From assembly GCA_945860205.1 (NCBI GenBank), contig CAMARK010000025.1:1-52785 (forward strand): DNA of 52,785 nucleotides, read 5' to 3'. Under the pieces are notes generated by a model. It was given only the letters and a program-made list of their open reading frames with translations. It did not search any database and was not told the DNA's origin. This stretch comes from Reyranella massiliensis 521. GTDB lineage: Bacteria > Pseudomonadota > Alphaproteobacteria > Reyranellales > Reyranellaceae. Made by a program: the position numbers and the translations under genes. Positions 33,778 to 42,439 of the stretch are shown here, in pieces; the first letter of the stretch is position 1, and each line of letters begins with the position of its first letter.

Positions 33778-35931
33778 GTGACAGCACCGCTGATCGGATA
33801 CGCCGACCGCATCTCGGTACGGAGCGGCGAAAAAATCGCCTTCAAGATTTCGAGCGCGGGGCCCGCCCCGTACCACGCCATGCTGGTGAAGATCGTTCGC
33901 GGCGATCCCAACCCGGGCGGACCGCCGGCCAAGCTGGAAGACATGTCTGAATACTTCGATGGCCGTTTCGCCTCGCGCGAGCAACGCGCCTTGCCCGGCT
34001 CCTATGCGATGGTCGACGGCGCCAAGGACGTGAAGCTGCCCGCGGCGCTTGGCGTCGAAGCGCTGATCTGGCCGACGCTGGCCACGGACGGGCCGCAAAC
34101 CGTGCTGTCGCGCCGCGACCCCGAGTCGGGCGCAGGCTTCGCGCTGGTGCTCACGCCTGACGGCATGGCACTCGAAGTGGGCGGCGCGCGGATCGTCGTC
34201 GGCAAGCCGCTGCGCGGACGCATCTGGTATCGCGTCTGGGCGAGCGCGGACCCCGTGACCGGCACGTTGCACGTCGGCCAGCAGCCGCTGAAACGCGCCC
34301 ATGCTGTCGACGACGAGGGCGAGGCGCAGATGACGGCGCCGGCGCCGCTGTCGCTCGACGCTGCCCAGCCGATCCTGATCGGCGCCGAGGCGGCCAAGGA
34401 CCGTCCCGCCGGGCGCTGCTTCAACGGCAAGATCGAAGCGCCTTCGATCGCTGGCGTCGCGGCCTGGGACTTCGCCCGCCGCGGCGAGTCGATGGAGATC
34501 GAGGACACCGGCCCCAACGGCCTGCACGGAAAGCTGATCAACCTGCCAACCCGCGCCATGAAGGGCGCGGCCTGGACGGGCGCGGAGCGTGACTGGCGCC
34601 GCGCGCCGCATCACTACGCGGCCATCCATTTCCACGACGACGACCTGCACGATTGCGGCTGGGCGGACGATTTCAGCTTCACGGTCCCGAAAGACATGCG
34701 AAGCGGCGTCTACGGCATGCAGCTCTCCTGCGGCACGCACCGCGACGTCATTCCCTTCTTCGTGCGGCCCCAGGTCGGCAAGCCGCAGGCCAAGGTCTGC
34801 TATCTCGCCTCGACCTTCACCTACCAGGTCTACAGCAACTTCTCCCGCGGGGTTTACGACGAGTCGTTCCGTACGCGCGTCGCCGACTGGAAGGCCTATC
34901 CACACAATCCCGACGACCACAAGGACTACGGCCTCTCGACCTACCACCATCACCGCGACGGCTCGGGCGTGGCCTATTCCTCGCACCTCCGGCCGCTGAT
35001 CACCTGGCGGCCGAATTTCCTGAGCTTCAACGATGCCGCGGGCTCGGGCCTGCGCCATCTGCCGGCCGACACGCATCTCACCGGCTGGCTCGACCGCATG
35101 GGCGTTCCCTTCGACGTCGTCACCGACCACGACCTCGAGGAAAAGGGTGTCGAGATCCTGGCCTCGTACAAGGTGGTGCTGACCGGCTCGCATCCCGAGT
35201 ATCACACCAGCGGCACGCTCGACGCGCTGCAGGCCTACACCGAGACCGGCGGCCGGCTGATGTATCTCGGCGGCAACGGCTTCTACTGGCGGGTGGCGCT
35301 GTCGAAGAAAGTGCCGGGCGCGATAGAAGTGCGGCGCACCGAGGGCGGCATCCGCACCTGGGCGGCCGAGCCCGGCGAATATTACCACTCGTTCGACGGT
35401 GCTTATGGCGGGCTGTGGCGGCGCTCGGACCGGCCGCCCAATCTTCTCTGCGGCATCGGCTTCTCGAGCCAGGGCACGTTCGTGGGCGACTCCTACCGGC
35501 AATCGCCGGCGGCGCGCGACAACACCCACGCCTGGGTCTTCGAGGGAGTGAAGGACGAGTTGTTCGGCGGCTATGGCTTCTCGGGCGGAGGTGCTGCGGG
35601 CTTCGAGCTCGACCGGCTCGACCATCGCCTCGGCAGTCCGCTCAACGCCGTGGTACTGGCCTCGTCGGAGGGCCACGACCGCAAGAACTTCGTCGTCGTC
35701 CACGAGGAGCGGCTGGGCTTCACCACCACCATTCCGGGCCAGACCCTGGAAGCGCTGATCCGCGCCGACATGACCTATATCGAGAAGCCCAAAGGCGGTG
35801 CGGTGTTCTCGACCGGCTCGATCACCTATTGCGGCACCCTGCCCCACAACAAGTTCGACAACGACGTGTCGCGGCTCACCTTCAACGTGCTGAACCGTTT
35901 TAGCGAACTCGGGCTCAAATGGCCCTTTTGA
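33778..35931 (+). CDS. N,N-dimethylformamidase large (beta) subunit-like protein
   Basis: The 717-residue protein matches my knowledge of the dimethylformamidase large subunit. A beta-sandwich N-terminal part comes first. A concanavalin-A-like insert follows (about residues 100-250, with CFNGKIEAPSIAG and ENGL-like NGLHGKLINLP). The long catalytic C-terminal domain contains CYLASTFTYQVYSNFSRG, HPEYHTSG at 472-479, GGRLMYLGGNGFYWRV and a final FNVLNRFSELG. H472 and E474, together with Tyr near 349 and 389, fit the mononuclear-iron Tyr-Tyr-Glu site described for the family. No gene for the ~130-residue small subunit is adjacent. GTG start with GGGGGAG six bases upstream. The amide substrate is unknown. 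Confidence 0.82.
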   Translation: MTAPLIGYADRISVRSGEKIAFKISSAGPAPYHAMLVKIVRGDPNPGGPPAKLEDMSEYFDGRFASREQRALPGSYAMVDGAKDVKLPAALGVEALIWPTLATDGPQTVLSRRDPESGAGFALVLTPDGMALEVGGARIVVGKPLRGRIWYRVWASADPVTGTLHVGQQPLKRAHAVDDEGEAQMTAPAPLSLDAAQPILIGAEAAKDRPAGRCFNGKIEAPSIAGVAAWDFARRGESMEIEDTGPNGLHGKLINLPTRAMKGAAWTGAERDWRRAPHHYAAIHFHDDDLHDCGWADDFSFTVPKDMRSGVYGMQLSCGTHRDVIPFFVRPQVGKPQAKVCYLASTFTYQVYSNFSRGVYDESFRTRVADWKAYPHNPDDHKDYGLSTYHHHRDGSGVAYSSHLRPLITWRPNFLSFNDAAGSGLRHLPADTHLTGWLDRMGVPFDVVTDHDLEEKGVEILASYKVVLTGSHPEYHTSGTLDALQAYTETGGRLMYLGGNGFYWRVALSKKVPGAIEVRRTEGGIRTWAAEPGEYYHSFDGAYGGLWRRSDRPPNLLCGIGFSSQGTFVGDSYRQSPAARDNTHAWVFEGVKDELFGGYGFSGGGAAGFELDRLDHRLGSPLNAVVLASSEGHDRKNFVVVHEERLGFTTTIPGQTLEALIRADMTYIEKPKGGAVFSTGSITYCGTLPHNKFDNDVSRLTFNVLNRFSELGLKWPF

Positions 35932-36400
35932 CCTGAGGCTTCAGGCGCTCGAGCAAGCCCTTGCAGCCGGCCTCGATGAGGCTGAGGGCGCGCTCGAAGC
36001 CGGCCCTCGGTCCACCGATCGGGTCCGCCACGTCGACGATGCCCATCGGCGGGGCGAAGCTCAGGAACAGCTTGGGCTTGCCCGACAGTGCGCGGGGCGC
36101 CAGCCAGCGCATCTCCACGAGATGGCTGCTGTCCATCGCCAGCGGATAGTCGAAGTAGGCAATGTCGTCACTCGTCACCTGCCGCGCGCGGATGTCCGAA
36201 ATATCGTAGCCGCGACTCGCCGCGATCTCGAGCGCCGCCGGCGCCGGGGACTGGCCGACAAATTTCTCCGACGTTCCGGCCGAGGCGATCTCGAAGGCAT
36301 CGGCCACGCCCGCCCGTTCAGCCAGAGTGCGAAACACGCCCTCGGCCATGGGTGAGCGGCAGAGGTTCGCGGTGCAGACAAAGAGGACCTTGATGGTCAT
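35915..36400 (-). CDS. Low-molecular-weight phosphotyrosine phosphatase-like protein
   Basis: The 161-residue protein has the P-loop VCTANLCRSP with nucleophile C9 and R15, and a general-acid DP in VDVADPIGG. The family removes phosphate from protein tyrosines; ArsC-type arsenate reductases share the fold, but the extra arsenate cysteines are absent. ATG at 36400 is preferred over GTG at 36409, with AGGGTGG upstream. Its 3' end overlaps the end of the dimethylformamidase-like gene by 17 bases. It is divergent from the sirtuin gene with 35 bases between starts. No exopolysaccharide tyrosine kinase is nearby. Confidence 0.85.
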   Translation of the reverse strand: MTIKVLFVCTANLCRSPMAEGVFRTLAERAGVADAFEIASAGTSEKFVGQSPAPAALEIAASRGYDISDIRARQVTSDDIAYFDYPLAMDSSHLVEMRWLAPRALSGKPKLFLSFAPPMGIVDVADPIGGPRAGFERALSLIEAGCKGLLERLKPQVKRAI

Positions 36401-36435
36401 GGCCGCCACCCTAGCACGGCGCTAGATTTCGCAAC

Positions 36436-37167
36436 ATGCATCAGGAATATGGCCCGCCCGGCATCGTGGTGCTGACCGGGGCGGGCATCTCCAAGGAAAG
36501 CGGCATCGACACGTTCCGAGACCCCGACGGGCTGTGGAACCGGGTCAACCTCGAGGACGTCGCCACACTGGACGGCTGGCACCGCGACAAGAAGAAGGTG
36601 CTCGACTTCTACAACGAGGCCCGCGGCCTGTTCCGTGCCGCCCGGATCGTGCCCAACGCCGCCCACGAGGCGCTGGCCCGCCTCGAAACTCAATACGGCG
36701 GCGATGTCACGATCGTGACCCAGAACATCGAACTGCTGCACGAGATGGCGGGATCGAAGAACGTGATCCACATGCACGGCCGCGAAGGCGAGGTGCGCTG
36801 CATGACGTGCGGCACGGTCTTCCCCTCCGACGCCGACCTGTCGGTCGAATCGGTGTGCCTAAATTGCCGGGCGTTGGGTGAGCTGCGACCCAACATCGTC
36901 TGGTTCGGCGAGGAGCCGATGCGCCTCGACGAGATCTACGCCGCACTCGGAAGGTGCGGCCTGTTCATGGCCGTCGGGACCTCCGGCCAGGTCTATCCGG
37001 CCGCGGGTTTCGTGTTACACGTCCGCCGTCGCGCCCATGTCCGCACCGTCGAACTCAATCTCGAACCGACCGAGAACCAGCCGCTTTTCGACGAGCATAT
37101 CTATGGCCCCGCGACCCGGATCGTGCCGGCCTATGTCGAACGCATCCTGGCCGGCGACGCGACTTAA
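36436..37167 (+). CDS. SIR2-family NAD-dependent protein deacylase (CobB-like) with unusual active-site residues
   Basis: The 243-residue sirtuin has GAGIS at residues 15-19, TFRDPDGLW, a TQN motif at 95-97, the catalytic H114 in HMHG, zinc cysteines C122, C125, C141 and C144, and GTSGQVYPAAG. It is otherwise close to E. coli CobB, which removes acetyl and succinyl groups from lysines using NAD+. Two differences stand out. The acyl-pocket Tyr-x-x-Arg of class III sirtuins reads YNEAR, so the Arg at +3 is Ala. The NAD-site motif NID reads NIE (E99). It lies 12 bases before an acyl-CoA dehydrogenase gene, probably one operon. Confidence 0.9.
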   Translation: MHQEYGPPGIVVLTGAGISKESGIDTFRDPDGLWNRVNLEDVATLDGWHRDKKKVLDFYNEARGLFRAARIVPNAAHEALARLETQYGGDVTIVTQNIELLHEMAGSKNVIHMHGREGEVRCMTCGTVFPSDADLSVESVCLNCRALGELRPNIVWFGEEPMRLDEIYAALGRCGLFMAVGTSGQVYPAAGFVLHVRRRAHVRTVELNLEPTENQPLFDEHIYGPATRIVPAYVERILAGDAT

Positions 37168-37179
37168 AGGAGAGACCTG

Positions 37180-38949
37180 ATGCCCGATATGCCGCACGGC
37201 GCGCACCACATCGCCAACGACGCGCACGGCCAGAATTTCTACGCCATCGACCGGCAGTTCCAGGACCTGATGTCGCTCTACATGGAGCCCGGCCTGCTGG
37301 CGGCTATGACACCGCACTTCGACCGGCTGGGCGCGCTGGCCGGCGGACGCCTCGACGAGCTCGCCATGACGGCCGACAAGCACCCGCCGGTGCTCAACGC
37401 CCGCGATAGATTCGGACGGGACGAGGACTGGATCGACTATCACCCCGCCTACCGCGAGATGGAGAAGATCGCCTTCGAGGAATACGGCATGCACGCCATG
37501 AGCCATCGCGCCGGCGTGCTCGGCATGGCGCGGCCCGCCCATCCGCTGGTGAAGTACGCCATCACCTATCTCTTCGTGCAGGGCGAGTTCGGCTTGATGT
37601 GCCCGGTCTCGGTGTCGGACACCTCCAACTTCATCATCAAGCGCTACGGCTCCGAGGCGCTGAAGAAGCTGCTGCTCGACCGGCTGCTCAGCCAGGACCC
37701 GGCAACGATGCTGAAGGGCACGCAGTTCATGACCGAGAAGGCCGGCGGCTCCGACGTCGGCGCGCTGGAGACCGAGGCCGAGCGTGTGGGCGTCGGCGCC
37801 GACGGCGTCGAACGCTGGAAGCTCGACGGACAGAAATGGTTTTGCAGCCACGCCGACGCCGATGTCGCCGTCCTGCTGGCGCGGCCGCGCGGCGCGGCGC
37901 CCGGTACGCAGGGCCTCGGCTTGTTCGCGCTGCCGCGGCGGCTGGAAGACGGCAGCCGCAACAGCTACCGGATCGTGCGGCTAAAAGACAAGCTCGGCAC
38001 GCGCTCCATGGCCTCGGGCGAGATCATCCTCGACGGCGCCATCGCCTATGCCGTCGGCGACGTCGGCCGCGGTTTCAAGCAGATGATGGAGCAGGTGAAC
38101 CTGTCGCGGCTCAGCCACGGCGTGCGCGCCGCGTCGATGATGCGCCGCTGCCTCAACGAGGCGCTGGCCGCGGCGCGCAGCCGCCGCGCCTTCGGCCGCG
38201 CCATCGCCGAGTATCCGCTGCTGCGCCGCCAGCTCATGAAGATCATGCTGCCGACCGAGCAGGCGCTTTCCATGTACGCTTTCTCGGCCGATGCGATGGG
38301 CCGCGCAGATGAGGGCGACAAGGACGCGGCCAACCTGCTGCGCATCCTGACGCCGGTCTACAAGTTCCGCGCCTGCCGCGACAACATCCCGGTCGCCAGC
38401 GCCGCGCTCGAGGTCAAGGGCGGCCTCGGCTACATCGAGGAATGGGTGACGTCGCGGCTGGTGCGCGACGCCCAGATCGGCACGCTGTGGGAGGGCACCT
38501 CCAACATCAACGCGCTCGACGTGGTGCAGCGCGCCGTAGGCAAGTCGGGTGGCCACAAGACGCTCAGTGCTGCGCTCAAGGCCAAGTATGAACAGAGCGG
38601 AGCACTGCCCGGACAGTACAAAGGCCTGCTGGGCGCCACGCTCGACCGCGTCGAACGCTTCGTCGAAGCCGTCGCCGCCGATCCCAAACAGGAGAAGCGC
38701 TCACGCATGGCAGCCGGCGCGCTCTATCACGCCACGACGGCGGCACTTATGGCGTGGGAAGGTGCCACTTTAGGCGCCCAGGGTGGCGACGCCCGCCGCC
38801 TGCTGCTGTCGCGCCTGGTGATCGAACATCGCCTCTCGCCGCAGGACCCGCTGTCGATCAGCGAATCGCCGTGGGAAAAGGAAGCGATGGACCTGCTGCT
38901 CGACGACGCGCCGGTGCCGCTGGCGAAGGCCGTCGCGTTGGTGGGTTAA
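37180..38949 (+). CDS. Large acyl-CoA dehydrogenase family protein
   Basis: The 589-residue protein has the acyl-CoA dehydrogenase core. MCPVSVSDTSNFIIKRYGSE precedes the flavin segment KGTQFMTEKAGGSDVGALET; a middle beta domain follows. The C-terminal helical domain has LWEGTSNINALDVVQRAVGKSGGH and a further ~100-residue helical extension, like the AidB/long ACAD group. It probably oxidises an acyl-CoA at the alpha-beta bond with FAD; the substrate is not evident. GGAGAG precedes the ATG. It lies downstream of the sirtuin gene. Its stop overlaps that of the convergent CoA-transferase gene by four bases. Confidence 0.88.
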   Translation: MPDMPHGAHHIANDAHGQNFYAIDRQFQDLMSLYMEPGLLAAMTPHFDRLGALAGGRLDELAMTADKHPPVLNARDRFGRDEDWIDYHPAYREMEKIAFEEYGMHAMSHRAGVLGMARPAHPLVKYAITYLFVQGEFGLMCPVSVSDTSNFIIKRYGSEALKKLLLDRLLSQDPATMLKGTQFMTEKAGGSDVGALETEAERVGVGADGVERWKLDGQKWFCSHADADVAVLLARPRGAAPGTQGLGLFALPRRLEDGSRNSYRIVRLKDKLGTRSMASGEIILDGAIAYAVGDVGRGFKQMMEQVNLSRLSHGVRAASMMRRCLNEALAAARSRRAFGRAIAEYPLLRRQLMKIMLPTEQALSMYAFSADAMGRADEGDKDAANLLRILTPVYKFRACRDNIPVASAALEVKGGLGYIEEWVTSRLVRDAQIGTLWEGTSNINALDVVQRAVGKSGGHKTLSAALKAKYEQSGALPGQYKGLLGATLDRVERFVEAVAADPKQEKRSRMAAGALYHATTAALMAWEGATLGAQGGDARRLLLSRLVIEHRLSPQDPLSISESPWEKEAMDLLLDDAPVPLAKAVALVG

Positions 38950-40052
38950 CGCTTCAGCACTTCGGCCGTATGCTCACCGAGCAGCGGCTCGCGATAGATA
39001 GGCTGCGACGGCTCATTCTTGAAACGCAACACCGGCGCGAAATGCTTGCGGCCCTCGGCGTCGGTCAGGACGGCGCCGCGCTTGACGAGGTTTGCGTCAG
39101 CAATGGCCTCGGGCAGCGTGTTGACCGGCCCGTAGCAGATGTCGAGCGTGTCGAGCCATTGCATCCAGTGCGCCAGCGGCTTGGTCCTGAACGTAGCTTC
39201 GAGGAACTCCATCACCGGCTTCTGATGGGCACCAGGCCATTCGCAGAGCGGTGCCATCTCAGGCTTTCCGAGCGCGCCCAGAAGATTCTTGATGAACTTC
39301 ATCTCCTGGCCCGCGATCACGAGCTGTCGGCCGTCGGACGTGTCGTAGACACGATAGAAGGCCGAGCCACCTGTCGTGCGCTGGTTCTTCACGTCGGGAT
39401 GCTTGTTCTCGGCGAAGGCCGAGCCCACGACATTGGCGCACGATGCCATCAGCGCCTCGTGCATCGAGACGTCGATATAGTCGCCCTTGCCCGTGGTCTG
39501 GCGGCGCAGCAGCGCCATCAGCACGCCGGAGAGTCCGTGCAGGCCGCTCACCAGATCGGCAACCGGGATGCCGGGAATGGCCGGCCTTCCGTCGTCGCCC
39601 AGGGTCAGGCTCAGCACGCCGGTCATGGCCTCGAGGGCGAGATCGTGCGCGGCACGGCCGGGATAGGCGCCGTCCTGGCCGAAGGCGCTGATCGAGCAGT
39701 AGACGATGCCGGGATTTTTAGCGCTCACGGCGTCGTAGCCGATGCCGAAACGCGCCGCGACGCCGGGCCGGAACGATTCCACCAGCACGTCGGCTGCCGA
39801 CGCCAGCCGGAAGAGATCGGCGCGGCCCTGTTCGCTCTTGAGGTCGAGCACGACGCTCTTCTTGCCGCGGCCCATGTTGCGGAAGAACACCGACGTGCGC
39901 TTATCCATCGGTTTGATGTGGCGGCCGGGATCGCCCTCCCCCGGCGGCTCGACCTTGATCACCTCGGCGCCGTGATCGGCGAGTGCCGTGGTGAGATACG
40001 GTCCCGGCAGGAACCAGGAAAGATCGACGACCTTCAGTCCTTCGAGTTTCAT
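38946..40052 (-). CDS. CaiB/BaiF family (family III) CoA transferase
   Basis: The 368-residue protein begins MKLEGLKVVDLSWFLPGPYLTTALADHGAEVIKVEPPGEGDPGR, the standard family III opening. The catalytic Asp lies in AAHDLALEAMTG. The family transfers CoA from one acyl-CoA to another acid, for example carnitine, formate, oxalate, bile acids or 2-methylacyl-CoA (racemase branch). It is the third gene of a unit with another CaiB/BaiF gene and an acyl-CoA dehydrogenase. It overlaps the preceding CoA transferase by four bases (ATGA). The two transferases could act as a heterodimer. Confidence 0.9.
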   Translation of the reverse strand: MKLEGLKVVDLSWFLPGPYLTTALADHGAEVIKVEPPGEGDPGRHIKPMDKRTSVFFRNMGRGKKSVVLDLKSEQGRADLFRLASAADVLVESFRPGVAARFGIGYDAVSAKNPGIVYCSISAFGQDGAYPGRAAHDLALEAMTGVLSLTLGDDGRPAIPGIPVADLVSGLHGLSGVLMALLRRQTTGKGDYIDVSMHEALMASCANVVGSAFAENKHPDVKNQRTTGGSAFYRVYDTSDGRQLVIAGQEMKFIKNLLGALGKPEMAPLCEWPGAHQKPVMEFLEATFRTKPLAHWMQWLDTLDICYGPVNTLPEAIADANLVKRGAVLTDAEGRKHFAPVLRFKNEPSQPIYREPLLGEHTAEVLKR

Positions 40053-41212
40053 GTGCCTTTACCCAGCAGCGAATCGTTGTCGGCGCCAAGCGGCGCGCAG
40101 GCGGCCTGCGTTGGCCTCACGCCATCGATGCGGATCGGATTGGCGAGCACGCGCAGATTTCCCTTCACCGGATGCGGCACCGAAGACACCATCCCGGTCT
40201 CGCGGGCGAAGATGCTGTCGAGCGCCGCGTCGAGCTTGTTGACCGGCGCTGCTGGAAGGAGCCCGTTCAATCTCGCCAGCCACTCCGCCGTCGTGCGCGT
40301 GCGGAAGGTCGGATCGAGCTCGTCAGTCATTTCCGCCCGGTTCTTCGCCCGCGTGTTCGGATCGGGGAAGCGCGGATCGGCCAAAAGGTCCTTGCGATCC
40401 AGCGCCTCGCAGAGCGACAGCCAGAATTTCTGCGTCATGCACATGATGAAGATCCAGCCATCTTTCGTGGGGAAGGTCTGGACCGGCGCCAGCGAGAGAT
40501 GGGCACTCCGGGGCACCCGGGGCGAAACGTCGCCTTCGTTGAGATACCAGAGGCCGGGATAGGTGAGCTGATGCATGGCGACATCGTAGAGGCAGGTTTC
40601 CACGTCGCAGCCCTGCCCCGTCGTGCGCGCCCGCAACAGGCAGGCGAGCAGGCCCACGATGCCCGTCAACCCGCTCATGCTGTCGATCAGCGAGACGCCG
40701 ACGCGCGTCGGCGGGCCGTCGGGCTCGCCCGTCAGCTCCATCAGGCCCGCTTCGGCCTGCATCAAGAAATCGTAGCCCGGCCAATCTGCGCGGGGGTTGG
40801 CATTGCGCGCGTTGGCACGGCCGTACGCCGAGATGTGCAGGCAGACGATCGACGGCTTCAGGTGTTTCAGGCTCGCATGGTCGATACCGAGCTTGGCCGG
40901 CTGCGTGCCACGCAGGTTGTTGACGACGCAGTCCGCGCTCTTGACCAGCGTCTCGAACTGCCACCGTCCCTGGGCCGACTTCATGTCGATGGTGACGCTC
41001 TTCTTGCCGAGGTTCCAGGCCTGGAAATACTCGCTGTCGTCCTTGCCCAACTTGTAGGGCCCGACCTGGCGTGACGGATCGCCATCGGGCGCCTCGATCT
41101 TGATCACCTCGGCGCCCAGTTCGGCCAGAAACATGGTGCCATAGGGCCCAGCGCCGAACTGCTCCAGCGTGAGCACGCGGATTCCCTCGAGGGGTTTTCC
41201 GGGGGGCTTCAC
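40049..41212 (-). CDS. CaiB/BaiF family (family III) CoA transferase, second paralogue
   Basis: The protein has about 387 residues and the family opening LEGIRVLTLEQFGAGPYGTMFLAELGAEVIKIEAPDGDPSR, with a catalytic-Asp region GYDFLMQAEAGLMELTG. It differs clearly from the neighbouring paralogue (DGD insert, DSEYFQAWNLGKKSV), so it is not a recent duplication. A GTG at 41212 overlaps the dehydrogenase stop as GTGA, the junction style seen across this window, and is preferred; a GTG at 41236 would add eight residues. It probably activates the acid oxidised by the acyl-CoA dehydrogenase encoded just upstream. Confidence 0.9.
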   Translation of the reverse strand: MKPPGKPLEGIRVLTLEQFGAGPYGTMFLAELGAEVIKIEAPDGDPSRQVGPYKLGKDDSEYFQAWNLGKKSVTIDMKSAQGRWQFETLVKSADCVVNNLRGTQPAKLGIDHASLKHLKPSIVCLHISAYGRANARNANPRADWPGYDFLMQAEAGLMELTGEPDGPPTRVGVSLIDSMSGLTGIVGLLACLLRARTTGQGCDVETCLYDVAMHQLTYPGLWYLNEGDVSPRVPRSAHLSLAPVQTFPTKDGWIFIMCMTQKFWLSLCEALDRKDLLADPRFPDPNTRAKNRAEMTDELDPTFRTRTTAEWLARLNGLLPAAPVNKLDAALDSIFARETGMVSSVPHPVKGNLRVLANPIRIDGVRPTQAACAPLGADNDSLLGKGT

Positions 41213-42369
41213 GACACGGGATTCCGGCGCATCCACTGGCGCGCGATGATAAGGCGCTGCATCTCGTTGGTGCCCTCGCCGATGCAGGTGAGCGGCGCAT
41301 CGCGATAGAGTCGCTCAATGTCGTACTCCTTGGAGTAGCCGTAGGCACCGTGAATGCGCATCGACTCGATGCTGTTCTCCAGTGCCGCCTCCGAGGAGAA
41401 ATACTTGGCCATGCCCGCTTCCATGTCGCAACGCTCGCCGCGATCGAAGATGTCGGCGGCGTCGAGCGTGAGCAGACGGGCGGCGCGGGCGCGCGTCGCC
41501 ATCTCGCCGATTTTTAGCGCGATCGCCTGATGCTCGCCGATCGGCTTGCCGAAGGTCTTGCGGATCTGGGCGTAGCTTGTGGCGAGGCGAAGCGCGCCCT
41601 CGGCGATGCCGACGCCGCGCGCCGCGACATTGATGCGGCCAAGCTCGAGGCCACCCGCCACCTGGGCAAAGCCCTTGCCCTCGACCTCGCCGATCAGATG
41701 ATCGGCCGGGATGCGATAATCCTCGAAGATCAGCTCGGCCGAATCGATCGACTTGTAGCCCAGCTTCTCGAGCTTGCGGCCGACTTTGAAACCTTCCTTC
41801 TTGGGCGTGATGAACAGGCTCATGCCGGTGTGACGCGGATTGGCGATAGGGTCGGTCTTCACCAGCATGGCGAAGCACGAACCCTCGATGCCGTTGGAGA
41901 TCCAGGTCTTGGTGCCGTTGATCACGTAGCCATTGTTGCCGTCGCGCTTGGCCACCATGCGGATCGACTGCAGGTCGGTGCCAGCATCGGGCTCCGTCAG
42001 CGCCAGCCCGCCGCGGATCTCGCCTGTCGCGAACTTGGGCAGCCAGTGCTGCTTCTGGCGCTCGGTGCCGAATTTCTCGACCGCCAGCGCCAGCATCAGG
42101 TGCGAGTTGAAGATGCCGGTGATCGCCATCCACACTGAGGACACGCGCATCACGATCTCGGCGTAGGTCCGCGCCGGCAGGCCGAGGCCGCCGTACTCGG
42201 GGCTGATCGTGGCGCCGAACAGGCCCATTTCCTTCATCTGTTCGACGATCTCGGCCGGCCAGCGGTCGGCGTGGTCGAACTCTTTGACCCGGGGCGCCAC
42301 CTCGCGCTCGATCCAGCGGTCGATCGTCGCCAGAAGCTGGGCCTCGTCGGCCTTATCGATATTGTTCAT
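41209..42369 (-). CDS. Acyl-CoA dehydrogenase
   Basis: The 386-residue protein has the standard three-domain acyl-CoA dehydrogenase: LALTEPDAGTDLQSI for the flavin, YVINGTKTWISNGIEGSCF, ISPEYGGLG near the N terminus, RKTFGKPIGEHQAIALKIGEM, and YRDAPLTCIGEGTNEMQRLIIARQ at the end. The catalytic base is likely the Glu in this GEGTNE segment or the nearby YGYSKEYDIERLYRD region. The start at 42369 has GGGAGGA about four bases upstream and is preferred to an upstream ATG at 42393. It is the first gene of an operon with two CoA transferases, suggesting an acid-to-CoA-ester-to-enoyl-CoA route. Confidence 0.92.
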   Translation of the reverse strand: MNNIDKADEAQLLATIDRWIEREVAPRVKEFDHADRWPAEIVEQMKEMGLFGATISPEYGGLGLPARTYAEIVMRVSSVWMAITGIFNSHLMLALAVEKFGTERQKQHWLPKFATGEIRGGLALTEPDAGTDLQSIRMVAKRDGNNGYVINGTKTWISNGIEGSCFAMLVKTDPIANPRHTGMSLFITPKKEGFKVGRKLEKLGYKSIDSAELIFEDYRIPADHLIGEVEGKGFAQVAGGLELGRINVAARGVGIAEGALRLATSYAQIRKTFGKPIGEHQAIALKIGEMATRARAARLLTLDAADIFDRGERCDMEAGMAKYFSSEAALENSIESMRIHGAYGYSKEYDIERLYRDAPLTCIGEGTNEMQRLIIARQWMRRNPVS

Positions 42370-42439
42370 TGCGTCCTCCCGCGCCGTCATCATGCCCGAT
42401 GCGCGGAAGTGGACAAGGCCGCGAAGCCTCTGGTCGAAA

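Noticed and set aside
33724-35847. Long minus-strand extension of the Bug-protein frame across the dimethylformamidase-like gene
   Set aside because: The Bug protein has a proper signal peptide and ribosome site at 33723; the extension is antisense to a conserved gene and has no family resemblance.
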